From: Streptomyces xanthii
GTDB taxonomy: Bacteria > Actinomycetota > Actinomycetes > Streptomycetales > Streptomycetaceae
Length of the DNA: 64,000 bases
NCBI RefSeq assembly: GCF_014621695.1
Contig: NZ_CP061281.1
Coordinates: forward strand, 1,054,001-1,118,000
Reading direction: 5' to 3'
In this document: one piece after another, positions 17,478 to 26,667 of the stretch
How positions within the stretch are numbered: the first letter of the stretch is position 1
How the letters are laid out: every line of letters starts with the position of its first letter
Notes under the pieces: model-generated
Told to the model about the DNA's origin: nothing
The model's database searches: none
Seen by the model: the letters and a program-made list of their open reading frames with translations, nothing else
Translations under genes and position numbers: made by a program

Positions 17478-18578
17478 ATGTCCCGGCAGGGAACCACAGC
17501 GGGCGGCGCCGGCGGAGGCGCGCAGCGCCGCGCCACCGTCGTGGACGTGGCCAGGCTCGCGGGCGTCTCCACGGCGACCGTCTCCCGCGTGATGAACCGC
17601 AACTATCCGGTGGCGGCCGCGACCCGCGAACGCGTCGAGTCCGCCATGCGCGAGCTCGGCTACGTGGTCAACGCCCACGCCCGCGCCCTGGCCGGCGCCT
17701 CCAACCGCACCGTCGGCATCATCGTCAGCGAACTCGTCGACCCGTTCTACGCGTACATCGCGCGCGGCGTCGAGCGCGAGGCCAGCGAGGGCGGCCGGCT
17801 CTGCCTGATCTGCTGCCACCAGGGCGATCCGCAGCGCGAGCTCGCCTTCATCGAGCTGATGCACGAGCGGCGCGCGGACGCGGTGGTGCTGGTCGGCGGC
17901 AGTGTCGACGACCGCGCCTACAAGGCCGAACTGGCCCGGCGCGCCCGGGAGCTGGACGCGGGCGGCTCCAAGCTGGTGCTGTGCGGGCGGCCCTCGCTCG
18001 GTGACGACGTGCCGACCGTCGGCGTCGAGTACGACAACGAGGGCGGCGCCTTCGCCCTCACCGACCACCTGATCACCCAGGGGCACGAGCGGATCCTCTA
18101 CCTCGGCGGTCCGCCCGGCCTGTCGACGGCCCACGACCGGCTCGTCGGGCACCGGCGCGCCCTGGAGCTGCGCGGTCTGCCCCGCGACCCGCAGCTCGAA
18201 CACCCCGGACCCTTCAGCCGCACCTTCGGCTATCGCAGGATGGTCGAACTGCTGCGGGACGGCCCCGCGTTCACCGCCGTGTTCGGCGCCAACGACAACG
18301 TCGCGGCGGGCGCGGCACAGGCCCTGGAGGAGGCCGGCGTGCGCGTCCCGCAGGACATCTCGCTGGTCGGCTACGACGACGTGCCCGTCGCCCAGGAACT
18401 GCGGCCGCGCCTCACCACGGTCCGGATCCCGCTGGAGGAGATGGGCCGGCAGGCGGTGCGGGTGGCCATAGGCGGTGACGACGAGGACGACTGGCGGGCC
18501 CCGACGACCGGCACGCTGCGCCTCGGCACGCACATCGTGGTGCGGGACTCGGTGGCCCGCGCGCCGCGCCGGGGCTGA
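17478..18578 (+). CDS. LacI family transcriptional regulator
   Basis: 366 residues from MSRQGTTAGG. The DNA-binding domain is TVVDVARLAGVSTATVSRVMNRNY with the hinge helix AHARALAGASNRTVGII. The rest is a periplasmic-binding-like sensor (VGIIVSELVDPFYAYIARGVE, FGANDNVAAGAAQALEEAGVRVPQDISLVGYDDVPVA in parts). Start uncertain: a GTG at 17436 is also in frame. It sits between the two arms of the locus, and three matching operators lie upstream of the permease, the dehydrogenase and the first M60 gene. A local repressor released by a breakdown sugar is therefore the simplest reading. Confidence 0.95.
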   Translation: MSRQGTTAGGAGGGAQRRATVVDVARLAGVSTATVSRVMNRNYPVAAATRERVESAMRELGYVVNAHARALAGASNRTVGIIVSELVDPFYAYIARGVEREASEGGRLCLICCHQGDPQRELAFIELMHERRADAVVLVGGSVDDRAYKAELARRARELDAGGSKLVLCGRPSLGDDVPTVGVEYDNEGGAFALTDHLITQGHERILYLGGPPGLSTAHDRLVGHRRALELRGLPRDPQLEHPGPFSRTFGYRRMVELLRDGPAFTAVFGANDNVAAGAAQALEEAGVRVPQDISLVGYDDVPVAQELRPRLTTVRIPLEEMGRQAVRVAIGGDDEDDWRAPTTGTLRLGTHIVVRDSVARAPRRG

Positions 18579-18680
18579 GCGGCACCCCGAACTCCGGCAG
18601 GCATGCTTTATCCTGCTCGGATTCGGGCCGGTCCGCGTAGTAACGAACAGAAACTCGGCGGACCCTCTTGCGGCTGGATA

Positions 18681-18692
18681 GCAAACGCTTAC
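18681..18692. promoter_or_regulatory. LacI-type operator candidate 3
   Basis: GCAAACGCTTAC matches AA-N-CG-N-TT exactly and shares CGCTTAC with the complement of site 1. It lies 73 bp before the first M60 gene. A TTGCGG hexamer at 18668-18673 could be the -35 of a promoter that this site would cover. Confidence 0.6.
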
Positions 18693-18764
18693 ATGCTGAC
18701 GCGCAGCCCCACCGCACGTCCCGCTCCTCGCACCGACTTCGCCCCTTCTCACGGGAGTCCCTGG

Positions 18765-20267
18765 ATGCGCCCTGCCCACAAGCCTGTCGCGGTCCCGCAC
18801 ATGCCCGTCTCCCCCGCCAACGCCTCCTCCGCCTCCCACGCCTCCGTATCGCCGCTCGGCTTCGGCCGTCGTTCGATACTCGCCGCGCTGGCCGGGGGCG
18901 GCGCGGCCCTCGCGCTCGGCGCCGGCAGCGCGAGCGCCGCGGCCCCGGCCGAAAGCGCGGCCGGCTCCACGGTCGGTCCCGCGATCGCCGGGGCCGGCAC
19001 GGAGCGCTGGAACCGGAGCGGCGACACCCTGCTCCTCAAGGCCTTCCCCGACGCCGAGACGGAACGGATGCGGCTCGCCCGGTCGCTGCGCGCCAGTGAG
19101 TTCGTCCCCACCGGGCGCCACGCCGCGGCCGGTGAGACCGTCACCGTCCACGTGCGGTCCGCCGAAGGCACGCTGCCCGTGCTGCACATCGGCACCTTCG
19201 ACGACTACAACACGGTCCCCGCGCTCAAGGCGCCCCGCGCCTATCCGCTGCGGCCGGGCCCGAACCGGATCAGCGACCCGCACGGCGGCCCCGTCTACCT
19301 CAGCTGCGCCGGGCACGGTCAGCGCGCCGCCGTCACCTTCGTCTCCGGCACCACGCGCATGGCCGTCTTCACCCTCGGCCGCACTTCTGAAGCCGAATTC
19401 CAGCGGCAGCTCGACGCCGTTACCGTGCCATGGGTGGAACTCGTCACCGACCGCGCGATCCTGACACTCACCCGTGAAGGCGCACTGCTGTACCGGGACC
19501 AGGACCACGCCGCGCTGATGTCGCTGTTCGACACCGTCATCGACTCGCACGACCGGATCAGCGGCCTCGACAGCGGCCGCCCGCTGGACCGCCCCAAGGC
19601 CGGCCGCTACCACTTCACCGAGGTCAGCGTCGTCCCCAAGGGAGTCACCGCCTACGCCTGGCACGGCCACAACGGCTTCCCGCGCGCGTACCTGGACCGC
19701 CTGTGCAGCGTCACCAACCTCACCACGCGCGGCTGGGGCCTCTACCACGAGCTGGGCCACCTCAACCAGCAGGCCGCGTACCAGGCGGGCACCCTCACCG
19801 AGGTCACCGTCAACGTCTACTCGCTCGCCGCGCAGCGCACCCTCGGCCGCCCCTCCAACCTCCTCACGGTCGACCCGAAGACCGGACTCGACTGGTTCCA
19901 GTCCGCCCGCGCCAAGCTCGGCACGCCCGGCCTCTCCTACGTCGACGATCTCGGCCCCTACGAGAAGCTCGTCCCGCTGCGGCAGCTGGAGCTCGCCTTC
20001 GGCGACGACTTCTGGCCCCGGCTGCACCGGCTGGTCCGCACCGAGCACCAGCACGACGCGCCGGTCGAGGACTACGACCACCCGCCGGAGGTCGAGGCCC
20101 GCCAGTACCGCGCCCTCGCCACCTACGCCTCCCACACCGCGGGCCGCGACCTCACCGACTTCCTCGCCGGCACCTGGGCGATGCCCGTCGACGCGCGGGG
20201 CCGCGCCGAGATCGCCGCCCTGCGCCTGCCCCGGCCCGACACGGACCCGAGCACGCTGACCGACTGA
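18765..20267 (+). CDS. Secreted M60/enhancin-like metallopeptidase (copy 1)
   Basis: 500 residues; ATG at 18765 preceded by CGGGAG. Twin-arginine-like signal (LGFGRRSILAALAGG...). An M60-like N-terminal beta domain (residues ~85-205) is followed by the peptidase domain. Zinc motif: H328-E329-L-G-H332 in YHELGHLNQQ, with E346 in TLTEVTVN as candidate third ligand (HExxH-x13-E), matching the M60 signature. Family members cleave mucins and other heavily glycosylated proteins. Continuing landmarks: WGLYHELGH, YEKLVPLRQLELAFGDDFW. A paralogue follows 61 bp downstream, then a PL8 lyase. Upstream in-frame codons without a ribosome site were not taken as the start. Confidence 0.9.
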   Translation: MRPAHKPVAVPHMPVSPANASSASHASVSPLGFGRRSILAALAGGGAALALGAGSASAAAPAESAAGSTVGPAIAGAGTERWNRSGDTLLLKAFPDAETERMRLARSLRASEFVPTGRHAAAGETVTVHVRSAEGTLPVLHIGTFDDYNTVPALKAPRAYPLRPGPNRISDPHGGPVYLSCAGHGQRAAVTFVSGTTRMAVFTLGRTSEAEFQRQLDAVTVPWVELVTDRAILTLTREGALLYRDQDHAALMSLFDTVIDSHDRISGLDSGRPLDRPKAGRYHFTEVSVVPKGVTAYAWHGHNGFPRAYLDRLCSVTNLTTRGWGLYHELGHLNQQAAYQAGTLTEVTVNVYSLAAQRTLGRPSNLLTVDPKTGLDWFQSARAKLGTPGLSYVDDLGPYEKLVPLRQLELAFGDDFWPRLHRLVRTEHQHDAPVEDYDHPPEVEARQYRALATYASHTAGRDLTDFLAGTWAMPVDARGRAEIAALRLPRPDTDPSTLTD

Positions 20268-20328
20268 CGTCACCGCGTGCCGCACCCGCCCCAGCACCGT
20301 ACGGATCACCTCAAGGAGACGACACCTC

Positions 20329-21657
20329 ATGCGCACCCCCGCATCCCCGTCCCGCCGTACCGTCCTCGCCTCCGTCGCCGCCGGCGGCGCCGCACTCGCC
20401 GTCGGCGGCCCGGCCGCGGGCCTCGCCCGGGCCGCCGACGGACCCACCGTGGAGCTCGTCGCCCGCCCGTCCGCCGAGGCCGAGCGGCTCCGGCTCGCCC
20501 AGGCGCTGCGCGGCTCCGAGTTCCAGACGACCGGCCGCTATCTGCCCGCGGCCACCGCGCTCCGCCTCGACGTGCTCCCGTACGACGAGGTCGTGCCCAC
20601 GCTGTGGGTCGGGCAGTGGGACTACTACGGCACCGTCACCGAGCCGCGCCGCTATCCGCTCAAGCCGGGCTCGAACACCGTGACCGACCCGCACGGCGGC
20701 CCCGTCTACTTCACCCTCGAAGGGCGGGGCGAGCGCGCCGCCGTCAAGCTCAAGGACGGCTCCGTGCCGATGCCCGTCTTCACCCTGGGCGGCACCGAAG
20801 AGGCCGACTACCAGCGCCAGTTGGACACCTGTACGGACGTGCCGGTCGTCGAGCTGCACGGGCCGCGCTCCATCGTGACCCTCACCCGGGACGGCGCCCT
20901 GCTGTACCGGGGCGAGGACCACGCGGCGCTGCTGCGCCTCCTCGAGCAGATCATCGACGCCGAGGCGGCCGTCAGCGGTCTCGACAGCTCCAGGCCGGTG
21001 CACCGGCCCAAGGCCGGCGCCTACCACTTCACCGAGGTCTCCAAGGTGCCGTCCGGCGTCGGCGCCTACGCGACCCACGGCTACAACGGCTTCCCCCGCG
21101 TCTACCTCGACCGGGCCACCACCGTGCAGGGCCTCCTCACCCGCGGCTGGGGGCTGTACCACGAACTCGGGCACCTCCACCAGCAGATGGCGTACAAGCC
21201 GACCGGCCTCACCGAGGTCACCGTCAACATCTACTCGCTGGCCGTGCAGCGCGCCCTCGGCCAGCGCTCGAACCTGCTGACCGTCGACCCGAAGACGGGG
21301 CTCACCTACTTCCAGTCGGCCCAGGCCAAGTTCGGCACCGACGGGCTCACGTACGAGAAGTCCTTCACCTCCTACGAGAAGCTCGTGCCGCTGCGACAGC
21401 TGGAGCTCGCGTTCGGCGACGACTTCTGGCCGCGGCTGCACAAGCTGGTCCGCGAGGAGAACCCGCAGTCGGACTACACCGAGACGGCCAAGCGGTACCG
21501 CGCACTCGCCACCTACGCGAGCCGGGTCGCCGAGCGCGACCTGACCGACTTCTTCCTCACCACCTGGGCCTTCCCCATCGACGCCCAGGGCCGCGCCGAA
21601 CTGGCCGCCCTGAACCTGCCGAAGCCGTCGGTCGACCCGGCGACGCTGACCGACTGA
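20329..21657 (+). CDS. Secreted M60/enhancin-like metallopeptidase (copy 2)
   Basis: 442 residues, AAGGAG 10 nt before the ATG. Twin-arginine signal PSRRTVLASVAAGG ending near ARA-AD. Same domain order as the preceding gene; zinc site H278-E279-x2-H282 with E296. By eye well over half of the positions match copy 1, especially from YHFTEVS to the C-terminal DPxTLTD, so the two arose by tandem duplication. Copy 2 has a shorter N-terminus and lacks an insertion near the C-terminus (DAPVEDYDHPPE in copy 1). Possibly the two act on different glycoforms. Confidence 0.9.
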   Translation: MRTPASPSRRTVLASVAAGGAALAVGGPAAGLARAADGPTVELVARPSAEAERLRLAQALRGSEFQTTGRYLPAATALRLDVLPYDEVVPTLWVGQWDYYGTVTEPRRYPLKPGSNTVTDPHGGPVYFTLEGRGERAAVKLKDGSVPMPVFTLGGTEEADYQRQLDTCTDVPVVELHGPRSIVTLTRDGALLYRGEDHAALLRLLEQIIDAEAAVSGLDSSRPVHRPKAGAYHFTEVSKVPSGVGAYATHGYNGFPRVYLDRATTVQGLLTRGWGLYHELGHLHQQMAYKPTGLTEVTVNIYSLAVQRALGQRSNLLTVDPKTGLTYFQSAQAKFGTDGLTYEKSFTSYEKLVPLRQLELAFGDDFWPRLHKLVREENPQSDYTETAKRYRALATYASRVAERDLTDFFLTTWAFPIDAQGRAELAALNLPKPSVDPATLTD

Positions 21658-21678
21658 CCCGGAGGACGACGACCGACC

Positions 21679-24075
21679 ATGGAACTGAGCAGACGCCAGA
21701 CCCTCGCGCTCGCCGGAGCGGGCGCGGCCGGGGCCCTCGTCCCGTTCGCGACCGGCTCCGCCACCGCCGCGACGTCCGCCGACGATCCGTACGAGCCGCT
21801 GCTCGCCCGGGCCGCGCGCCAGCTGACCGGCGGCGCCTTCGACCCGGCCGACCCGGACTTCGAGGCCGCCCTGACCACCTTGGACACCCAGGCCGGGGGC
21901 TGGTGGCGCGGCATCGACACGTCGGCGGGCCGCAAGGCGCTGTGGACCGACCTGTCCCCCGCCTCCGACCCCGGCATGTTCGGCCAGAGCTACACGCGGC
22001 TGCGCACGATCGCGACCGCCTGGGCCACCCCCGGCACCTCGCTCGCCGGGGACGCGGCCGTGCGCGACGGTCTGCTCGACGCGCTGCGTTTCCTCAACAC
22101 CGTCGGGTACAACCCGGCGCGCGGCGAGTCCGGCAACTGGTGGTTCTGGGAGATCGGCGCGCCCCGCGCGCTCATGGACACGTGCGTGCTGCTGCGCGCG
22201 CAGCTCCCGGCCGCTGACCTGGACGCGTACCTGAGGACCGTCGCCAGGTTCGTCCCCGACGCGGACCGGCGCACCAATTCCCCGAGCCTGGCCGAGACCG
22301 GCGCCAACCGCGCGGACAAGGCCGTCATCGTCGCCCTGCGCGGCCTGCTCGCCCGCGACCCGGCCGTGCTCGTCAAGGCCCGCGACGCCCTGTCCGATGT
22401 CCGGGACAGCGGGAAGAACAGCCTCTTCACGTACGTCACCTCGGGCGACGGCTTCTACCGTGACGGCTCCTTCGTGCAGCACACGTACGTGGCGTACACC
22501 GGCACGTACGGCAGTGTGCTGCTCGGCGGCGCCGGCCAGCTGATCGCGCTGCTCGCCGGCTCCGACTGGGCGGTGACCGACCCGTCGGTCGAGGTGCTCC
22601 ACGAGGCGGTGGACCGGAGCTTCATGCCCGTCCTCTTCGACGGGCTGATGATGGACTCGGTGCGCGGGCGCGCCGTTTCGCGGGACCGGGCCCGGGACCA
22701 CACGGACGGCGCGGTCACCGTCTCGTACATCCTCCAGCTCGCCGAGGGCGCGCCCGCGTCCTACGCGGACCGCTGGCGGGCGGCGGCCAAGGGCTGGATC
22801 CTGCGCAATCGTGAGACGCCGTACACCGGCCTGGTCGGCATCCCCGCGCTGGTCCGCGCCAAGGCGCTCCTCGACGACGCGCAGGTGACGCCGGCCGACC
22901 GGCTGACGGGGCACTTCCTGCTGGCCGACATGGACCGGGTCGTGCACCGGCGCCCGGCGTGGGCCTGCGCCCTGTCGCTGTCCTCGAAGCGCATCGCCGC
23001 GTACGAGGCGGGCAACGGGGAGAACCTGCACGGCTGGTACACCGGCGACGGCATGACGTACATCTACGACGGCGACGACCTGGACGCCTTCGGCGACTCC
23101 TTCTGGCCGACCGTCGACCCGTACCGCCTTCCGGGCACGACCGTCGACACCCGGCCGCGCACCGACCTCGGAACCGTCCCCGGAACCAGCACCTTCCGTC
23201 CGAAGAACGCGGTGGCGGGCGGGGCCGTCCTCGACGGACGGTACGGCGCGTCCGCCATGGAACTCGTCGCGGACGGGTCGACGCTGCGGGCCAAGAAGGC
23301 GTGGTTCCTCCTGGACAACGCCGTCGTCGCGCTCGGCTCCGGCATCACCGCGAGCGACGGCCGCACGATCGAGACGATCGTGGAGAACAGGAACCTGCAC
23401 GCCGACGGGCTGCCCGCGCTCACCGTCGACGAACGCCGGCAGCCCACGGAGCAGGGCTGGTCGGCCGAGCTCGACGACGCGGGCTGGGCACACCTGGAGG
23501 GCGTCGGCGGCTACGTCTTCCCCACCGGCGGCCCCCTGCGCGCCCTGCGCGAGGAGCGCACCGGCACCTGGCGCTCCATCAACTCCGGTGCGGACACCGG
23601 CGGCGACCCCACCCCGGTCACCCGCCGCTACGCCACCCTCTGGTTCGATCACGGTTCCTCCCCCGACTCCGCTTCGTACTCCTACGTCCTGCTGCCCGGT
23701 GCGACCGAGGCGGCCACGCTCGCCTGGTCCCGCTCCCGACCCGTGCGGATCCTGGCCAACTCCCCCGAGGTCCAGGCCGTCTCCTCGCCGCGGCTCGGTC
23801 TGCTCGCGGCGCACTTCTGGGCGGCGGGATCGATCGACGGCCTCGCCTGCGACGGACCCGGCACCGTCCTGGTGTCGCGGCGCGACGACGGCGTCACCGT
23901 CGCGGTCGCCGACCCGGGCCGCACGGCGGCGACCTTGACCGTCCGGCTCCCCTTCCCCGTCGACGAGGTGGTCGCCACCGACGACACCGTGACCGTCACC
24001 CCCGGCCGCCGGCCCGTGCTCACCGTCCGCGTGGGCGGCTCACACGGCCACACCCACACCGCCCGGCTGCGCTGA
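21679..24075 (+). CDS. Polysaccharide lyase family 8 (hyaluronate/chondroitin/xanthan lyase-like)
   Basis: 798 residues, 21 bp after the M60 gene. Twin-arginine signal (LSRRQTLALAGAGAAG). Residues ~35-360 form the alpha/alpha toroid with the aromatic patch GNWWFWEIGAPRALMD (152-167). The catalytic triad equivalents are N210 in ETGANRADK, H268 in FVQHTY and Y277 in YTGTYG; the His-Tyr spacing of nine is the same as in streptococcal hyaluronate lyase. Beta domains follow (GENLHGWYTGDGMTYIY, SAMELVADGSTLRAKKAWF). PL8 enzymes cleave uronic-acid glycans (hyaluronan, chondroitin, xanthan) by beta-elimination. Which one is cut here cannot be read from sequence. Confidence 0.95.
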   Translation: MELSRRQTLALAGAGAAGALVPFATGSATAATSADDPYEPLLARAARQLTGGAFDPADPDFEAALTTLDTQAGGWWRGIDTSAGRKALWTDLSPASDPGMFGQSYTRLRTIATAWATPGTSLAGDAAVRDGLLDALRFLNTVGYNPARGESGNWWFWEIGAPRALMDTCVLLRAQLPAADLDAYLRTVARFVPDADRRTNSPSLAETGANRADKAVIVALRGLLARDPAVLVKARDALSDVRDSGKNSLFTYVTSGDGFYRDGSFVQHTYVAYTGTYGSVLLGGAGQLIALLAGSDWAVTDPSVEVLHEAVDRSFMPVLFDGLMMDSVRGRAVSRDRARDHTDGAVTVSYILQLAEGAPASYADRWRAAAKGWILRNRETPYTGLVGIPALVRAKALLDDAQVTPADRLTGHFLLADMDRVVHRRPAWACALSLSSKRIAAYEAGNGENLHGWYTGDGMTYIYDGDDLDAFGDSFWPTVDPYRLPGTTVDTRPRTDLGTVPGTSTFRPKNAVAGGAVLDGRYGASAMELVADGSTLRAKKAWFLLDNAVVALGSGITASDGRTIETIVENRNLHADGLPALTVDERRQPTEQGWSAELDDAGWAHLEGVGGYVFPTGGPLRALREERTGTWRSINSGADTGGDPTPVTRRYATLWFDHGSSPDSASYSYVLLPGATEAATLAWSRSRPVRILANSPEVQAVSSPRLGLLAAHFWAAGSIDGLACDGPGTVLVSRRDDGVTVAVADPGRTAATLTVRLPFPVDEVVATDDTVTVTPGRRPVLTVRVGGSHGHTHTARLR

Positions 24076-24158
24076 CCCCGCGTCCGCGCTCCCGCCCGAT
24101 CTCCACCGTCCGCACGAACCGCACCGTCCGCGTCCGCCGAAGGAGCCAGCGAACCGCC

Positions 24159-26063
24159 ATGCCCGCCCCGTACTTCTCCCTGCCGCCCACGGACCGTGTC
24201 CGCTCCCCGCTGACCGGCTGGACCCGGGCTCACTGGGAGGCCCTGACCGACCGTCAGCTGGACGCCCTGCTGCCGTACGCGACTCCGGGCTTCGCCCAGT
24301 ACCGGCTGCCGGGGCGGGCCAGCTGGTCAGGCGTCGTCTCGGACGGGCTCGAAGGGTTCGCTCGGACATTTCTGCTGGCCTCCTTCCGGATCGCGGGCGC
24401 GGGCGGTCAGGACGAGCCGGGCTCGTCCGTGATCTCCCACCTCATCGAAAGGTACACGGAGGGTCTGACAACGGGCACGGAGCGTGACGGCGCCGAGGCC
24501 TGGCCCGAACTCACCGACTGCTCCCAGCAGATGGTGGAGGCCGCGTCGATCGCGATCGGGCTGCACGAGACCCGACCCTGGATCTGGGACCGGCTCGACC
24601 CCCGGGTCCAGGAGCGCGTCGTCGACTGGTTCTCCGGCTTCGTCGGCGGCCGCACCTGGGACAACAACTGGCGTCTCTTCCAGGTCGTCTCCGAGCAGTT
24701 CCTCGCCTCCGTCGGCGCCCCGTACAGCCAGAGCGACATCGACGGCGGGCTCGACCGCATCGAGGACTGGTACGTCGGCGACGGCTGGTACACCGACGGC
24801 GACGGCCGCAACTTCGACTACTACATCGGATGGGCCCTGCACCTGTACCCCCTCCTGTGGGCGCGGATGGCCGGCCCCGAGGCCGACGGCGGGCGCGCCA
24901 AGGTCTACAAGGAGCGGCTGGCCGCGTTCCTCGGCACGTATCCGCAGTTCTTCGGCGCCGACGGGGCGCCCGTGCACCAAGGGCGCTCGCTCACCTACCG
25001 GTTCGCGGCGACCGCACCGGTGTGGATGGGGGCGCTCACGGACTGCTCACCGCTGGCCCCCGGACTGACCCGGCGCCTGGCCTCGGGGACCGCCCGGCAC
25101 TTCGTCGAGCGCGGCGTGCCCGACGAGCGCGGCCTGCTGCCGCTCGGCTGGTACGACACCTTCCTGCCCTCCACCCAGGCGTACTCCGGTCCCGCCTCCC
25201 CGTACTGGGCCAGCAAGGGATTCCTCGGGCTGCTGCTGCCGGCCGACCACCCCGTGTGGACGGAACGCGAAGTCCCGCTGCCCGTCGAGGAGTCCACGCA
25301 GTACACGGCGCTGCCCGCGCCGGGCTGGCTCCTGCACGGCACCCCGCACGACGGCATCGTCCGGCTGATCAACCACGGCAGCGACCACAACCCGTCCGAC
25401 GGGCCCGCCACGGACGATCCCCACTACGCCAAGCTCGCCTACTCCACCGCCACCGCCCCCGAATCCGCCCCGCACGCCTGGGCGCGCACCGTCGACAACC
25501 ATCTGGCGCTGCTCGCGCCCGACGGCACACCGTCGCGCCGGCGCCGCATCCACCCGCTCGCCTGCGAGGGCCGGCGCGCCTCGTCCCGTCACGAGGCTCA
25601 ACTCCCGGGGCACGAGGAAGAGTTCCCGGTCGAGTCGACGAGTGTGCTGCACGGCCCGTGGGAGCTGCGGGTGCACCGGGTGCAGGCCCCCGCCGGGATC
25701 ACGGTGCGCGAGGGCGGTCACGCCGTCGCCGGCACCGACCGCCCGCACGAGGAACGGGGCCCCGGCTGGGCGCTCACGCGCACCGCCGACGGCCTGACGA
25801 GCGCCGTCGTCGCCCTGCACGGGTGGGACGAGGAGACGGGTGTCGCCCACGAGGTGGAGGCCAACGCCTTCGGACCCCGCTCGGCGACCCCGTACCTGCG
25901 CGCGCAGGACCACCCGGGCGGGACGAGCGTCCATGTGAGCCTGGTGGCGCTGACCCGTGACGTCGTCCACCCGCGGGCCCTGCGCGCCGCGGTCACCACC
26001 TCGGTCGACGGGGACGGCGCAGTGCGCGTCACCTTCCCGGACGGCGAGGTCGTGACCGTGTAG
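24159..26063 (+). CDS. DUF2264 domain protein
   Basis: 634 residues from an ATG with AAGGAG 13 nt upstream. It has no signal peptide, so it is probably cytosolic. The DUF2264 pattern is clear: SPLTGWTRAHWEALTDRQLDAL at the start, SWSGVVSDGLEGFARTFLLA, GGRTWDNNWRLFQV, DGWYTDGDGRNFDYYIGWALH. The helical-repeat look resembles (alpha/alpha)n toroid glycan enzymes such as heparinases. No activity is established for the family. Last gene of the plus-strand run after PL8, so an intracellular step on the unsaturated oligosaccharides released by the lyase is a reasonable hypothesis. Ends 7 bp from the convergent conservon. Confidence 0.85.
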   Translation: MPAPYFSLPPTDRVRSPLTGWTRAHWEALTDRQLDALLPYATPGFAQYRLPGRASWSGVVSDGLEGFARTFLLASFRIAGAGGQDEPGSSVISHLIERYTEGLTTGTERDGAEAWPELTDCSQQMVEAASIAIGLHETRPWIWDRLDPRVQERVVDWFSGFVGGRTWDNNWRLFQVVSEQFLASVGAPYSQSDIDGGLDRIEDWYVGDGWYTDGDGRNFDYYIGWALHLYPLLWARMAGPEADGGRAKVYKERLAAFLGTYPQFFGADGAPVHQGRSLTYRFAATAPVWMGALTDCSPLAPGLTRRLASGTARHFVERGVPDERGLLPLGWYDTFLPSTQAYSGPASPYWASKGFLGLLLPADHPVWTEREVPLPVEESTQYTALPAPGWLLHGTPHDGIVRLINHGSDHNPSDGPATDDPHYAKLAYSTATAPESAPHAWARTVDNHLALLAPDGTPSRRRRIHPLACEGRRASSRHEAQLPGHEEEFPVESTSVLHGPWELRVHRVQAPAGITVREGGHAVAGTDRPHEERGPGWALTRTADGLTSAVVALHGWDEETGVAHEVEANAFGPRSATPYLRAQDHPGGTSVHVSLVALTRDVVHPRALRAAVTTSVDGDGAVRVTFPDGEVVTV

Positions 26064-26070
26064 GCGCGGC

Positions 26071-26667
26071 TCACATGTGGGCCCCGTACCCGGAGGGCGC
26101 GGGCGCGTGCGCCAGCAGGTGGCGCACCAGCACGAGCAGCGTCTGGATGCCCGAACTGGAGATGCGCGCGTCGCAGCGCACGACCGGCACCCCGGGGTCG
26201 AGGTCGATCGCGGCGCGCACCTCTTCGGGTTCGTAGCGGTACGCGCCGTCGAACTCGTTCACGGCGACGATGAATCCCATGCCGCGTTCCTCGAAGAAGT
26301 CGACCGCCGCGAAGCACTCCTCGAGGCGGCGGGTGTCGGCGAGGATGACGGCCCCGAGTGCGCCTTCGGAGAGCTCGTCCCACATGAACCAGAAGCGCTC
26401 CTGGCCGGGGGTGCCGAACAGGTACAGGACGTGCTCCGGGTCCAGGGTGATGCGCCCGAAGTCCATCGCGACCGTGGTCTCGACCTTGTTCTCGATGCCG
26501 TCCAGGTTGTCGGTGGCGGCGCTGACGGTGGTGAGCAGCTCTTCCGTACTGAGCGGTGCGATCTCGCTCACCGCGCCGACGAAGGTGGTCTTGCCGACGC
26601 CGAACCCGCCCGCGACCAGGATCTTGAGCGCGGTGGGGAACAGGTCAGAGCTGTCGTCGTAGTCCAT
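26071..26667 (-). CDS. cvnD: Conservon small GTPase-like protein (CvnD)
   Basis: 198 residues. P-loop in VAGGFGVGKTTFVGAV (residues ~15-30), switch region VAMDFGRITL, LFGTPGQERFWFMWDEL and the specificity motif VAVNEFDG, as in the Ras-like GTPases encoded by Streptomyces conservons. Works on the membrane face with CvnA-C. Its start overlaps the DUF742 gene by 23 bp. Numbering within the genome's several conservons is unknown, so cvnD is the generic name. Confidence 0.95.
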   Translation of the reverse strand: MDYDDSSDLFPTALKILVAGGFGVGKTTFVGAVSEIAPLSTEELLTTVSAATDNLDGIENKVETTVAMDFGRITLDPEHVLYLFGTPGQERFWFMWDELSEGALGAVILADTRRLEECFAAVDFFEERGMGFIVAVNEFDGAYRYEPEEVRAAIDLDPGVPVVRCDARISSSGIQTLLVLVRHLLAHAPAPSGYGAHM

